Part shown: in pieces, positions 24,501 to 33,835 of the stretch
How positions within the stretch are numbered: position 1 is the first letter of the stretch
Layout: every line of letters begins with the position of its first letter
NCBI GenBank assembly: GCA_045632305.1
Contig: JAZQWL010000032.1
Coordinates: forward strand, 62,001-126,000
DNA: 64,000 nucleotides
Source of the DNA: SVTX01 sp045632305
GTDB lineage: Bacteria > Bacillota > Clostridia > Oscillospirales > CAG-272
Direction of reading: 5' to 3'
Position numbers and translations under genes: made by a program
Notes under the pieces: generated by a model
Told to the model about the DNA's origin: nothing
The model's input: the letters and a program-made list of their open reading frames with translations, nothing else
The model's database searches: none

Positions 24501-27500
24501 GCTCTTCTGCGAGAGGATCTGCGGAACGTGCACACCGTCAAACTCGCGGATCATGCTTCTTCCGGCATCATCAAGCTTCATAGACTTGATATCATGGAAA
24601 AGCTGATTTGCGTTATCGATCTTCTTTCGAAGCAGCGCATAATAATCTATCAATGCGTTAAGCTGGCCGAGATTCATCCTCTTTATAGGCGTGTCACCTA
24701 TAATTTTGGTGTATTCTGCGAGCTTCTCCATAACCGTGCTGTCAAACACCCTCTTCGCAAGAGGATCGTCCGCACTCTCAAATTTTGCATACGCCTCGTT
24801 GAGCGCGTCTATCGTCTTTTTCATATTAAACGTGCGCGCCTCAAGACGATCACGTTTTGCTTCAAGCGCAATAATCTTCTTGACGATATCCTCGGAGGGC
24901 TCCGTTGAATCATCTTTCTTGCGAAGCTTGTCGAGCTCCGTCTGCACCTCGTCAAGCTTAACCATATCCACGGTGCTTATATCCTCGGCGCGCATCGCAT
25001 CCGCGATAATGCTCTGAACAGCATAAGGAATGTTCTTTTCCTTCGTCGGATTGAATAAAAGACGGTTGATTCTGCCTATCTGACGGCGCACCTGCTCGCG
25101 CTTTCGCGTTGCCTCGCGGCTCTCGGTCCGCGCCTTATACTTATCGTTGACGATCTTCTTGTATTCCTTGAGTTCCGCCTCAATGCTTTCGCGCTTGAAT
25201 TCCGCCTCGACCTCCGCCTTGACGTTTGCTCTCACAGAAGTTTTTCCACTCTCGACTATCTTACCAAGCGCCGCATAGATCTGCTCATCCATAACGGCAA
25301 GCTCCTCGCGGCTCATATCAAAGCCCGATTCCTGAAGAATCTCTGCGTGCAGCTTGTAGTACATCGTTTCAGTAAACAAATCAAAGCCCTGGGAATTCAA
25401 TCTTACATTGTACCCACGCCACAGGCGATTTGTGATATCCTCGCGCATATCTGCAGGGAGCTTTGCGAGCGCATCGATTCCCTTTAGGGCTGCAACGACG
25501 TCCTTCTTATAGAATACCATGTCGCCCTTGTAATTTGCGCGTATCTGCTCAAGCTTACCGCGGCTGACCTCGATTTTGTCGGAATCGGCGACCGTGGACG
25601 TACTCTGTTTTGCGGCATTTTTATCGGTTTTGGGTAAAGCATATCTTATATCAGGATTTGTTTTAGAAAATGTCCCGATATTGTCCGTAGCAGATTTAAC
25701 CTGCTCAGGCCTGAGCGCAATATACGTTTCGACACTTCTTCCAAAGCTGCCGGAATCTTTTTTCAAAATCACGCCATCATACCCCTTGCTCTCTAAAACA
25801 CGGGTTATTTCTTCCTTCATCTGAAGAGATAATTTGTTAGCTTTTTCAATCCATTCTTCCGTTAAAACGTCTTCTGCGTCGAATAATCGTTGGAACTCAG
25901 GGTCTTCAGAAATTTCACTTCTTGACGCACCCGGATGATTCTGCCGATAATCCTTGGCATACTGGCTCCAAGCGTTTGAAGCTTCGTCAATCTTTGCCTT
26001 GTATTCAACGGATAGATTATCTCTATGTCGGATAAGATCTGTATATTTACTTGACATGTTTTGAAGCTCGCGTACAAGTTCACCACGATTTTGGACTATC
26101 AAAGGATTAGCGATACGTGCATATAACGCCATCTGCTTCTTGCCTTTAAGCCCAATATCTTCACTTGTTGGTTTCATAAATATTCCAAACGGTGTTTCGT
26201 CGTCGTTCGTTCCTGCGCCCTCGTGGCGAGGATCAAAAACAGTGAATTCATTAGCCGTCTGATGATACAAGATTTTAGGCGTGCCATCAGCATTAACAAC
26301 CTTACTTTTTCCAAACCAACGCTTAAATTGTTGCGATTCTGTAACATTTTTCAATTTCGTCTTGACATTTGATCCGTTATCGCGTATACTATGTACGAAG
26401 CCATCTTGAGGCAGGACTCCGGACAATTGGTGTCCGGCCTTCTGTAGTAAAGATATGGCTTCTTTTTTATTCCAGTAAAACAACTCAATCGCACCGTTAG
26501 AACTACTGTTAATAGCGTTATTCAACTGTATTAATACATTTGTTTTTGCAAATAGAGAAGTAATTGCATTGCTGTCGATAATTATATTGTTCGTTCTTCC
26601 TTTACCATCAACCTCAATAGCACCAATAATATTTTTACCATTGTGCTCTATTTTTAAGATCACGACTGCACGATCATTGTGATTTTTTGACTGCGATTGA
26701 ATAATAGCAATAGGATTCTTAATAGCATTAGGCAAATCTTTGAGTAAAGTTTCTCCAATATGATGATCAATATCTTTTGTTCCATTCAAAGCATAATCTA
26801 CATGCGTTTGATTTATTGTTACAGGCAGTGAATTAAACCCGACTTTTTGCCAAATTTCCGGTGTTTCACCAACAAGCAAGGTATCATTTTTAGATATAAG
26901 CCCTTTCTTATAATCATCAATCTGCTCTGCAAACGATTTATTATAGTCATATATGGCATTTTCTTTCGCCGCCATCCTCTCCGTAACCTGCATGTTTTCA
27001 TCATTCATGCTCGTTACGGCTTTTTCTTTGCCCGGAGTCGTTTCCAACGCACGTGAAAGCGCGTTATTGCCCTTGTTTCGCGCCTCGAGCTCCTTGAACA
27101 GCTTACGGTAATGATAAAGGAATTTGCGCGATTCGGACGAAAGCTCCTTTATTGACGAATAGTCCTTCACGGATCTCGTAAAGAATCCAAGGACCTTCTG
27201 CTTGAACGAGGGCTCCTCCGAGAGAATATATTCCCACGCTTCAGCGCTGTTGAATACCGTCTCGGCGCCATGCGCTGCGACCTCTTCTTCATATACGGCA
27301 TTACGGGCATCATTTTTCTTTTGCTCTGCGGCATCACGCGCACTCTTGAGCACAGGGTTCTCCTGCTTGCCCGAAAGAATTCGCCCGAGCTCTGCATCCT
27401 GATCGGCCTTCTTATCACGCGCCTCGTATCTCTTGCGGATATCCTTCGCTTCCGTATCACTAACAAGCTTCATTGCCTGATTATAGAGCTTCTTAACACG

Positions 27501-29972
27501 CTTGCCGCCCGAGGCGAAAAGCTTGTGGAACATCTCGTGCCCGAGAAGAACCTCGCACGTGCGCTCTTTCGACAGCTCGGGTTTTACGTATATAGTATTT
27601 CCCCGATACAAGCCGTCTCCCTCGATACTCGCATCGTAAACTATATTAAGTCCCGATCGCGCGGCAACGGTTGCGATAAGCTTAATATCCGAATCGGCTT
27701 TTCCAAGCGCTCTCGCCTGTCTGATGGTATCACGAACGATACGCTTTGCGGGCTCCGAAAGCTCGCCGTAGCCGCTCACGTTCTCACGCGCCCAGATACC
27801 TATACCGATAGCAGAGTATTTGTCTTCCGCTTCTTCTGCGCGATTCTCGGCGGGCTCAGTAACGTTTTCGGCGGCATCTTTCACATCTTCGCGCACATTT
27901 TCTGCACGATCTTCCATTTCAGTGACCACTTTTTCGGCTGAATTTTCGTTTTCGCTCAAATTTGCAGCATCTTCCGAAATGCTTTCTTCCGTTGTTTCAG
28001 ATAGAGCGCTTCTTGCACTGTCAGCTTTTTGCTTTTCGACTAAACTTCTTGAATTTTCAAGATGCCCGTTAAGCTCACCCGCTGTCATCGGCTTACTTAC
28101 GTCCCCGGTCGCATAGCTATACAGACGGAACGTACTGCCCTTCTTATGAATTGCAAATTCCTCGCCGTTCTCGGTGATAGAATAAACACCGTCCTCGGCA
28201 TTGTTGTCAAATTCCGCCGGTGCACTTCTTACGTTCTCGGCAGGTGTTCTCTTGATCTCGGACATCGCCATCGTGCGAGCCGCTATCTCCTCACCGTTGT
28301 AATAGAGATATTCCTCAAGCTTACTCTGCACTCCCTCGAAGCTATCTGAATAGAATTCCCCGAGAGTATCATAGCCGAGATCACGCGCAAATGCCTCCTG
28401 CTGCGCCTTCGACGCCTTCTCCTTGTACTGCGCCAGGGTATCGGGCGTCATTCTCGCGGCGCCGTCCTTAGCGGCTGCTTCAAATTTCTTAGTATCAATA
28501 AGTATTCTTCCCGTCGCGTCGGCAACAGAAACAGTTGCAAGCGCGGCGTTTGTTTTTATCGCCGCACGAAGCTCCTTCAAGAACGCGCTGTATTCCTCTT
28601 TGGAGAACGCTCCGCTCTTTATCTTTTCAATAAGATCAGCGTCCATTCCCTCAGTGATCTGCTCAGCCGTGTATGTGATCTTGTTTCCATTAGCATCAGT
28701 CATACCGAAGCCCTCGAACGCCTGCGACGAAGCATCGGCGTTGAGAACAAGATTCATCGCGCTCTTCTCGACCGCAGGATAGATCTTACCAATCGTATTA
28801 ACGCGCTGAAGCTTGCCAAGGATCATGCGTTCCTTGGTGTTCATCTTAAGATCCCCGGACTTTGCGCGGGACATAAGCTCGTCCACACTCTCGATCCCGT
28901 TGTTTTTCATAAGAGAATCGGTGATCTGACCGTAAAGCTGAGCTGCGGAAGCATACGCCTCGATTCCCGTCTCGCCTTCGCTCTCATAATTTGCGAATAC
29001 CTTGGCGGTATCAAGAATCTTGGAGGTGTTGCCCGCCTCCTCTGCCTTCTTTCCGGCAAAGAAATTCTGCGTCGTATTAACCGCCGCGCCAAACCCGATA
29101 GATCCGCCCGACATTAACGCGCCCGACAAACCGCCAACAAGAGCTGAATATCCTATCTCTCCGAGCGTAGCCCTTTCGGCGTTCTTGTCATACGTTGCCC
29201 ACTTCAAATGAGGAGAAACGAACTCGGATATACCTTCCTCGACCGCTTCACCGGCAAAGCTCTTTGCAAGCTCCTTGCCTATGCTCTTGAATCCTGACTT
29301 CGTAACCGCTTTGGCGGCAGATTCTGCGCTTTCCTTGCCTGCGGCCTTAAGCAGGGACTTACCTATCGCCTTACCCGCCTTGCCCGCAACGTTCGTTACA
29401 CCTTCAAGAGAGCCCTCTACAAGTCCGGACAGTGCGCCGTATCCATATTCCTTGCCAGTGAGCTTGCCCGTTTCTCTGTACGCTTCCTTGGTAGCATTAC
29501 CCGCGGCAGCTGTGCCTGCCACCGCGCCGGATACTCCTGCAGTTAAAAGCTTAGCCGCAACACCCGCACCCGATCCACCTGAAAAATACGTTATGGCGGC
29601 AGCCGCAGCAATCGACGGCAAGCTCGTTCCTATGCCGCCCGCAACGTCGCCCGCTACCTGCCAGCCCTTGCCGGGATCAAACCACTCATCCGCGTGATTA
29701 TAATTCACCCAGTCGTTTGCAAACTGACTCTCGGCCCATTCGTCTGCGCCAAACAGATCCGCAAGACCGCCCGCCGCAAAGTCCCAAATGCCCTCGAGCC
29801 CGGAGAGAAAGCCGAGCCCGACCTTCTCTCCCATATAACCGATACCGCCAAGCAGCCCGCCGTTATTGCTTCCGCCCGAGCTCTTCTCGGCATAGCTCGA
29901 CGTCTGAAGCTTCTTCCTTGTCGACGCGCTCAAATAACTGCTGAACGATGCTTTTTTGTTATTTATTGACAT
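21513..29972 (-). CDS. Giant polyvalent virion protein (2,819 aa) with zincin, MuF_C-like and ADP-ribosyltransferase-like domains
   Basis: A polyvalent protein that is probably packaged and injected with phage DNA. Layout: a Gly/Ala-rich membrane-active N-terminus (about 60-310); an acidic linker; a metallopeptidase-like HEMFH at 812-816; a MuF_C-like toxin domain (about 1010-1210, with DLPNAIKNPIAIIQS and FYWNKKEAI); and an ART-PolyVal-like domain (about 1212-1445, FKRWFGKSKVV, YHQTANEFTVFDPRH, FGIFM). Long coiled coils follow to about 1700. The C-terminal LPD38-like region (about 2070-2400) has LLRDLNGG and SLSVVAQQPSSIARAF plus a hydrophobic helix (about 2362-2390). Bases about 25,640-27,020, covering the MuF_C/ART part, are clearly AT-richer than the rest. 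It follows the 616-residue virion protein by 6 nt. Confidence 0.75.
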   Translation of the reverse strand: MSINNKKASFSSYLSASTRKKLQTSSYAEKSSGGSNNGGLLGGIGYMGEKVGLGFLSGLEGIWDFAAGGLADLFGADEWAESQFANDWVNYNHADEWFDPGKGWQVAGDVAGGIGTSLPSIAAAAAITYFSGGSGAGVAAKLLTAGVSGAVAGTAAAGNATKEAYRETGKLTGKEYGYGALSGLVEGSLEGVTNVAGKAGKAIGKSLLKAAGKESAESAAKAVTKSGFKSIGKELAKSFAGEAVEEGISEFVSPHLKWATYDKNAERATLGEIGYSALVGGLSGALMSGGSIGFGAAVNTTQNFFAGKKAEEAGNTSKILDTAKVFANYESEGETGIEAYASAAQLYGQITDSLMKNNGIESVDELMSRAKSGDLKMNTKERMILGKLQRVNTIGKIYPAVEKSAMNLVLNADASSQAFEGFGMTDANGNKITYTAEQITEGMDADLIEKIKSGAFSKEEYSAFLKELRAAIKTNAALATVSVADATGRILIDTKKFEAAAKDGAARMTPDTLAQYKEKASKAQQEAFARDLGYDTLGEFYSDSFEGVQSKLEEYLYYNGEEIAARTMAMSEIKRTPAENVRSAPAEFDNNAEDGVYSITENGEEFAIHKKGSTFRLYSYATGDVSKPMTAGELNGHLENSRSLVEKQKADSARSALSETTEESISEDAANLSENENSAEKVVTEMEDRAENVREDVKDAAENVTEPAENRAEEAEDKYSAIGIGIWARENVSGYGELSEPAKRIVRDTIRQARALGKADSDIKLIATVAARSGLNIVYDASIEGDGLYRGNTIYVKPELSKERTCEVLLGHEMFHKLFASGGKRVKKLYNQAMKLVSDTEAKDIRKRYEARDKKADQDAELGRILSGKQENPVLKSARDAAEQKKNDARNAVYEEEVAAHGAETVFNSAEAWEYILSEEPSFKQKVLGFFTRSVKDYSSIKELSSESRKFLYHYRKLFKELEARNKGNNALSRALETTPGKEKAVTSMNDENMQVTERMAAKENAIYDYNKSFAEQIDDYKKGLISKNDTLLVGETPEIWQKVGFNSLPVTINQTHVDYALNGTKDIDHHIGETLLKDLPNAIKNPIAIIQSQSKNHNDRAVVILKIEHNGKNIIGAIEVDGKGRTNNIIIDSNAITSLFAKTNVLIQLNNAINSSSNGAIELFYWNKKEAISLLQKAGHQLSGVLPQDGFVHSIRDNGSNVKTKLKNVTESQQFKRWFGKSKVVNADGTPKILYHQTANEFTVFDPRHEGAGTNDDETPFGIFMKPTSEDIGLKGKKQMALYARIANPLIVQNRGELVRELQNMSSKYTDLIRHRDNLSVEYKAKIDEASNAWSQYAKDYRQNHPGASRSEISEDPEFQRLFDAEDVLTEEWIEKANKLSLQMKEEITRVLESKGYDGVILKKDSGSFGRSVETYIALRPEQVKSATDNIGTFSKTNPDIRYALPKTDKNAAKQSTSTVADSDKIEVSRGKLEQIRANYKGDMVFYKKDVVAALKGIDALAKLPADMREDITNRLWRGYNVRLNSQGFDLFTETMYYKLHAEILQESGFDMSREELAVMDEQIYAALGKIVESGKTSVRANVKAEVEAEFKRESIEAELKEYKKIVNDKYKARTESREATRKREQVRRQIGRINRLLFNPTKEKNIPYAVQSIIADAMRAEDISTVDMVKLDEVQTELDKLRKKDDSTEPSEDIVKKIIALEAKRDRLEARTFNMKKTIDALNEAYAKFESADDPLAKRVFDSTVMEKLAEYTKIIGDTPIKRMNLGQLNALIDYYALLRKKIDNANQLFHDIKSMKLDDAGRSMIREFDGVHVPQILSQKSGQAAFRDNSLIWKSLKPLHFFEILGSDTLNQAFLNLRAGEDVWARDGVEAGEYFRSVADKYGFRGWDMDTRDTVEIGGRKVQLTLGQKMSLYAYSRRKASHDHLKNGGFIFDPDATYKGKNDKGKGLTLGRLVADSERYTVDEITIMKMASALGLTDEQIGFVEDMQKYLSKNLAEKGNEVSLQLHGIKLFNDEFYLPMIVASEFLDSQTGKTGDPKIKNKGMTKKLTPDAKNPLVLMDFMDVWKRHVNDMALYHGMTLPMEDMNALLNYRNSFGLDADVVDGKANADINKYDSVKEVIRSRYGTVPIRYIEQLLRDLNGGAVSAAPSQTLDKLISKYKKSAVAMSLSVVAQQPSSIARAFSMINPKYFAAIPKLNKSGERWEQVKKYAPVAIIKEIGGFDTGTGQTLGAYITANEYKGAKEKLKGFFKDKDYRESTYGFLASEADKLTWIQIFEACKREQADKHPELKIDSEELLTLAGERFTEVITKTQVYDSTLSRSELMRSKDTGWKMATAFMAEPTTIASEVILAAVQFSRGQKKKLGAVLGSILVASIMNAFLSSFVYAARDDDEDKTYFEKYATSFISKNLEQMNPMTWFPFLKDIYSICQGYDIERTDMAVFADLYNAISGLSSENKTWGEKIYDFSGTFASLFGIPLRNVLRDARGLVNVVRGVVSGEKATAAGFGYAVKEGFDGLIISKIIDNDITNGDEMYKAIIKGDTKHYNRVRGRYKDDSSADTALRTALRDNDPRIEAAAKAKLEGDAKTYQSIITEIANEGKFERRFIVRAATSEYLAIKRDLEDAGYTVFVGDQMYTLSEEQKVALEQTREKLAKDAAQITNAKGFSLLNAEQKDLAMDYAEDLIEDVAESLVLGADNGNTVLLCEAIGINKIAVVRALTKGFESDIGRDGKAVAGSKRAKVVAAINKIDLTPAEKLLLICAQGYTIKDGDIPGVSAARANQLLLRYILSLKISKEKRARLAELCGFTVQNGKIMLSK

Positions 29973-29978
29973 GATCTG

Positions 29979-31829
29979 TTACCCCGTGATTCCAAAGAGC
30001 TTGCAAATACGATTATATCCCGAGCTTGATTCCCCCGGAACTCCTGCAAGCTTATGAATATTGCCCTCATTCGTCTTGTAGTAAAGCTTACCGTTGTATG
30101 CAAATATAGTCTTATTAGATATATCGGCAGCCGCACTATAAATATCAGGATTGTCCGACTTTGAAATTTGGCCGTCATATTCAACCTTGTAGCGCTTTAT
30201 TTCTCCTCCATCATTCATTTCAAAGATAATATTTCTGCCGTCGTTTTCGTTTCTTTCTCCCGAAGCAAGTTCGAGCCCGCTATAAGTAGCCGCCGAATAT
30301 TTCTTATCGAAGGCCGCCTGAGCAGCGTCCTTATTTTCCTTTGACAACCATTTATTTGATTTAATATCTTCCAATTCTTCCAGAGCATCGCTGCGTGACA
30401 TTTCAGATCCGTCTTCTCTAAGGAACGTGGCGCTAAACACATCATTATACTTTTCTTTTAACTGCTTAAGCTGTGTTCCTGAAATTCTGCCACTAACGTG
30501 TGCACGATTAACTTCGCTAATATCGAACTGATCTGTACCCAAAAGCGCGTAAAATACTTGATAGTTCTCTTCCTGCACGGCGCTCTTTCCTGCCTTGGCC
30601 ACATCTGTAGCTGCAGATATGATCGATTCTCTTTGATCATAAGTGAGATTAGTGTTTTTCATAAGCGCGTTCAACTCATCAATAGTATAATCTCCTGACT
30701 TAGCATATCCAAGCAAGACATCAAACTCAGCGGTACCCTGACTCGCCTTACTTTCTTCTTTTGCAGAATGAGAAGAATTTATGACTGAGGTTATCTGCTC
30801 AGGAGTAAGGCCCCTTCCTTCTCCAATGCTGCGAAGCTCTTCGTCGCTGTATTTACCGCTTTTCGCCAATTTAAGCACAGTCTCATACGCTTCCTGGTTT
30901 GCCTTGATATCTTTCTCGCTCTTCGACGTCTCATAAGTGTTTGTAATTTCCGCAATCTGAGTGTCATCAAGCCCCGCTTCTTTCGCCATTCTCGTAAGAA
31001 CCTCAGGGCTGTACGTTCCCGAAGCTGCCGCCTCTATAAGCGTCTTATAAGTAATATCCTTGTTCTCTTCAAATTTGAGCATTCCCTCGAGATAAGTTGT
31101 CTTAGCATCCATAAGCGCGCTGTCTCTTGCTACCTTGGCGTCAAAGATTCCCTTGTTTGCTGTTTCCTTAGCTGTAGCGTTCGCTCTCATCTCCGCCTCT
31201 CTGGCTTCTCTCTTTGCGGTTGCCGCCTGAGCGTTAGCTCCTTGCACCTCGGCTCTCTGTGTTGCATACGCTCTCGAAGTCAGATAATCAGCGTATCCGG
31301 AACCCGAAAGCCCCATGCTTCGCAACGCCTCTGCCTGCTTGCCGTATGTAGCTTTGTTGAAATCGTAGCTTGCCTGCCCGTCAATAACACCGCGCTGTCG
31401 CTCGGTTTCCGCCCTCTGCTCAGCAGCTTCTCTTTCCTTTGCGTTAAAAGATTCTGCATTGTCAAGATATCCGTTCCAGAACCGCTCATAGGATTGGTAA
31501 TTACTATTAATAATTCCCTTCTGTTCATCGTATCCTTCGGTTACGTAATCACCATATGTTTTAGAGGGTTCACTACTGCCGGTTTCACCGCTACCAGTTT
31601 CACCGGTTTCACTGCCCGATCCCGTGTCGGACCCTCCGGTTAAATCCTCGGAAGAAACCTCTTCAGAAGGGGTTGAGGGTGTTCCAGAGCCCGCTGACAC
31701 AAGTATGTCCTTGGGATTGCCCGGTGCAGTTGTCACCGTAGACGCGCCACCAACCACCGAGGCGCTTTCATTCCCATCATAACGATTAATTACTACGCCG
31801 TCTATTTTTTCTTTTTTCGCTCTTCCCAT
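29979..31829 (-). CDS. Repeat-containing internal virion protein
   Basis: 616 residues between portal and the giant protein. The N-terminus is low-complexity (S/G/T/E, about 40-90). A long Ala/Glu/Arg coiled coil covers about 110-255. From about 258 four helical repeats of roughly 51-54 residues follow the pattern '(L/Y)xxLxxxAxSGxYSxExLxxxxxxxGLTxxQI', e.g. SGTYSPEVLTRMAKEAGLDD and SGKYSDEELRSIGEGRGLTP. The C-terminus is beta-rich. It overlaps the portal stop (TAATG). Ejected inner-core protein is my inference. Confidence 0.55.
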   Translation of the reverse strand: MGRAKKEKIDGVVINRYDGNESASVVGGASTVTTAPGNPKDILVSAGSGTPSTPSEEVSSEDLTGGSDTGSGSETGETGSGETGSSEPSKTYGDYVTEGYDEQKGIINSNYQSYERFWNGYLDNAESFNAKEREAAEQRAETERQRGVIDGQASYDFNKATYGKQAEALRSMGLSGSGYADYLTSRAYATQRAEVQGANAQAATAKREAREAEMRANATAKETANKGIFDAKVARDSALMDAKTTYLEGMLKFEENKDITYKTLIEAAASGTYSPEVLTRMAKEAGLDDTQIAEITNTYETSKSEKDIKANQEAYETVLKLAKSGKYSDEELRSIGEGRGLTPEQITSVINSSHSAKEESKASQGTAEFDVLLGYAKSGDYTIDELNALMKNTNLTYDQRESIISAATDVAKAGKSAVQEENYQVFYALLGTDQFDISEVNRAHVSGRISGTQLKQLKEKYNDVFSATFLREDGSEMSRSDALEELEDIKSNKWLSKENKDAAQAAFDKKYSAATYSGLELASGERNENDGRNIIFEMNDGGEIKRYKVEYDGQISKSDNPDIYSAAADISNKTIFAYNGKLYYKTNEGNIHKLAGVPGESSSGYNRICKLFGITG

Positions 31830-33835
31830 TATGCTTTACCTCCGTCAATAATGTTCTGCAAGTACGACTCGTACTTCGCACGCTTGTCTATCTCTCCCTG
31901 GAGATATCCTTCATATTCCTGGTGCTTCGAATTCTCCTGCTGAAGAGCCGCAATCTGCTCCTGTTGCTGTTCAAGCTGTTGCTGTCTTCTGATCTCTTCA
32001 CGAAGACGCTCGACGTTGTCACGAGCGAACGGATAATGCGCCCGCTCCATGTTAAGCCAGAAGATAAGCTGTGTCTGCGGCATCTTGGGATCACCGTAAG
32101 CGCCGCCCGCAAAATTCTGTCTATTCTCCTGCCAGAGCATTTCTCTTGAAGAATCAAGATCGGCAGAAGCATCGCACGAGAACAGGAACTCGTCGTTATA
32201 ATAATATTCTCCCGCCTCATCGCGCTCTATGAAATCATAACGATTGAACATAGTGTTTTGCATCGTGCCGAAAGCATCTTTATACGCCGCAGGGCGCGGC
32301 TCGTCCGCATAAGCGAGATAATACTGGAAAATGATCTTATCTATCTCCGCATACGCCGCATTCTTCATCTGGCGCTTTGAATTAAGTCTGCCCGCTGCCT
32401 GCTGGATCTGAAGCTGCTTCGCCTTACCGGATTGCGCCGAGCTGTCATACTGCCCCTGGAAGGACGCAGATATGCCGAGAATTCTCTTCGCCTGATCATA
32501 AAGGCGCTCTGCTTCAGATACGTCCTGCCCCACGTTGACCGCGAGATCGACTCTTCCGTAAAGGTTATATGTGCTCGAATCCGCGCGGAAAACCTTTTCA
32601 AACAGCGAGTTGTCGAGCTCCATATCGAAATCCTTCGGGACAATAGGGTACACGCCCGAGCTCATTACCTTTTTTATGATCCTGGATTCTACCTTGTTTA
32701 TCGCCTGCTGCTGCGGGCGAATGAACTCGCAATCAGATTGTCCGAGAAGACTGTCCTCTTGAGATGTATTCTTTCGAATAACCACCGGGAAGACCGACGG
32801 GCGGTAATACGGTAATCGTGTCGGCTCGACCTTCGGTACCTCAATGTCAACCATAAGCGGCACGGGGTAATTATTCACGTCATATTCAAACGCAGGAGAT
32901 CCGTCGGCTTCCGTTGCCTGACGTCTCTGCGACTGCATCACTACCTGACCGTCCTCGACAACCTCACTCTCTGCAGGTATGACCGTGCCGTCTGCAAGGG
33001 CAATATCTCGCTCAAGCTCCTCGTAATCCTGGCTCTTAAGCTCGTAGTCGCTGTCTTTGTTTCCCTCACACGTACAAATCTCGCGGCGCTTGCCGCACTT
33101 TTTGCAGACGTAAACCTTTCTTGCGTAGTAATCGTCAATGTCGAGAAGCTCGGTGTCACCGCTCCAGATGTACTGACAGATCTTTCCTTCGTCATTTTTG
33201 TAATAGCACACGTAAAGCGTCGCCGTCTTATCGTCCGCGTTCTCATCGGACTCTGCCTCATCTGCGATCTCAAGCGAAACATTATATTTTCTTACGATAT
33301 CCTCTTTAGTTGTCTCAAACTGGATGAAGCAGTACTCCATGTCGGATATTTCGTAAATATTCGGCTGACCCGTAAATCTCGAGGGCGAAAGACATGTAAC
33401 CTTGATGTCACCCACCGAATTATGTGTGACAATGGATTCATCCCACTCTATAAGCCACACACTGCCACCGTAAATGGGTGTGAATCGCTCGTCCATGTCG
33501 TTGTGCTTCTCAAAAGGAAGCTCGTTTCTCTTGTTGCGCAGAAGCGTTTCAATCGCCTTTGCCCCACGCTCGTTCTTCTCACTCCACATCTTGGGAGAAA
33601 CGGACGGATTCGGTATGTATCCCGTTACCTGCGACTCAATAAGCTCGTAAGTAACGTTTCTGACGTGGAGAGCTTCCGCTTCCTCGCCGTTTGCACCGAC
33701 TATCTTATTGCTTCCCTTGTACTGCTCCATATGCTTGACAAGACTATTATGAAGCTCCTCTGTTGCACTCCTTGCTTCTCTGTACAGATCCTGGAAGAAG
33801 GAAAGCTTACTTGTTCCCTCTGTGTCAATTCTCAT
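31829..33835 (-). CDS. Portal protein
   Basis: 668 residues, of the size of podovirus portals. Seen: the N-terminal wing, a stem/clip region near CEFIRPQQQAINKVESRIIKK (about 375-395), and GISASFQGQYDSSAQSGKAKQLQIQQAAGR (in part, about 455-485), the conserved portal segment. A C-terminal Gln-rich coiled-coil barrel covers about 610-665. A zinc knuckle CKKC...CTC is inserted at about 244-256. The start overlaps the terminase stop by 4 nt. The portal forms the dodecameric DNA channel at one capsid vertex. Confidence 0.85.
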   Translation of the reverse strand: MRIDTEGTSKLSFFQDLYREARSATEELHNSLVKHMEQYKGSNKIVGANGEEAEALHVRNVTYELIESQVTGYIPNPSVSPKMWSEKNERGAKAIETLLRNKRNELPFEKHNDMDERFTPIYGGSVWLIEWDESIVTHNSVGDIKVTCLSPSRFTGQPNIYEISDMEYCFIQFETTKEDIVRKYNVSLEIADEAESDENADDKTATLYVCYYKNDEGKICQYIWSGDTELLDIDDYYARKVYVCKKCGKRREICTCEGNKDSDYELKSQDYEELERDIALADGTVIPAESEVVEDGQVVMQSQRRQATEADGSPAFEYDVNNYPVPLMVDIEVPKVEPTRLPYYRPSVFPVVIRKNTSQEDSLLGQSDCEFIRPQQQAINKVESRIIKKVMSSGVYPIVPKDFDMELDNSLFEKVFRADSSTYNLYGRVDLAVNVGQDVSEAERLYDQAKRILGISASFQGQYDSSAQSGKAKQLQIQQAAGRLNSKRQMKNAAYAEIDKIIFQYYLAYADEPRPAAYKDAFGTMQNTMFNRYDFIERDEAGEYYYNDEFLFSCDASADLDSSREMLWQENRQNFAGGAYGDPKMPQTQLIFWLNMERAHYPFARDNVERLREEIRRQQQLEQQQEQIAALQQENSKHQEYEGYLQGEIDKRAKYESYLQNIIDGGKA

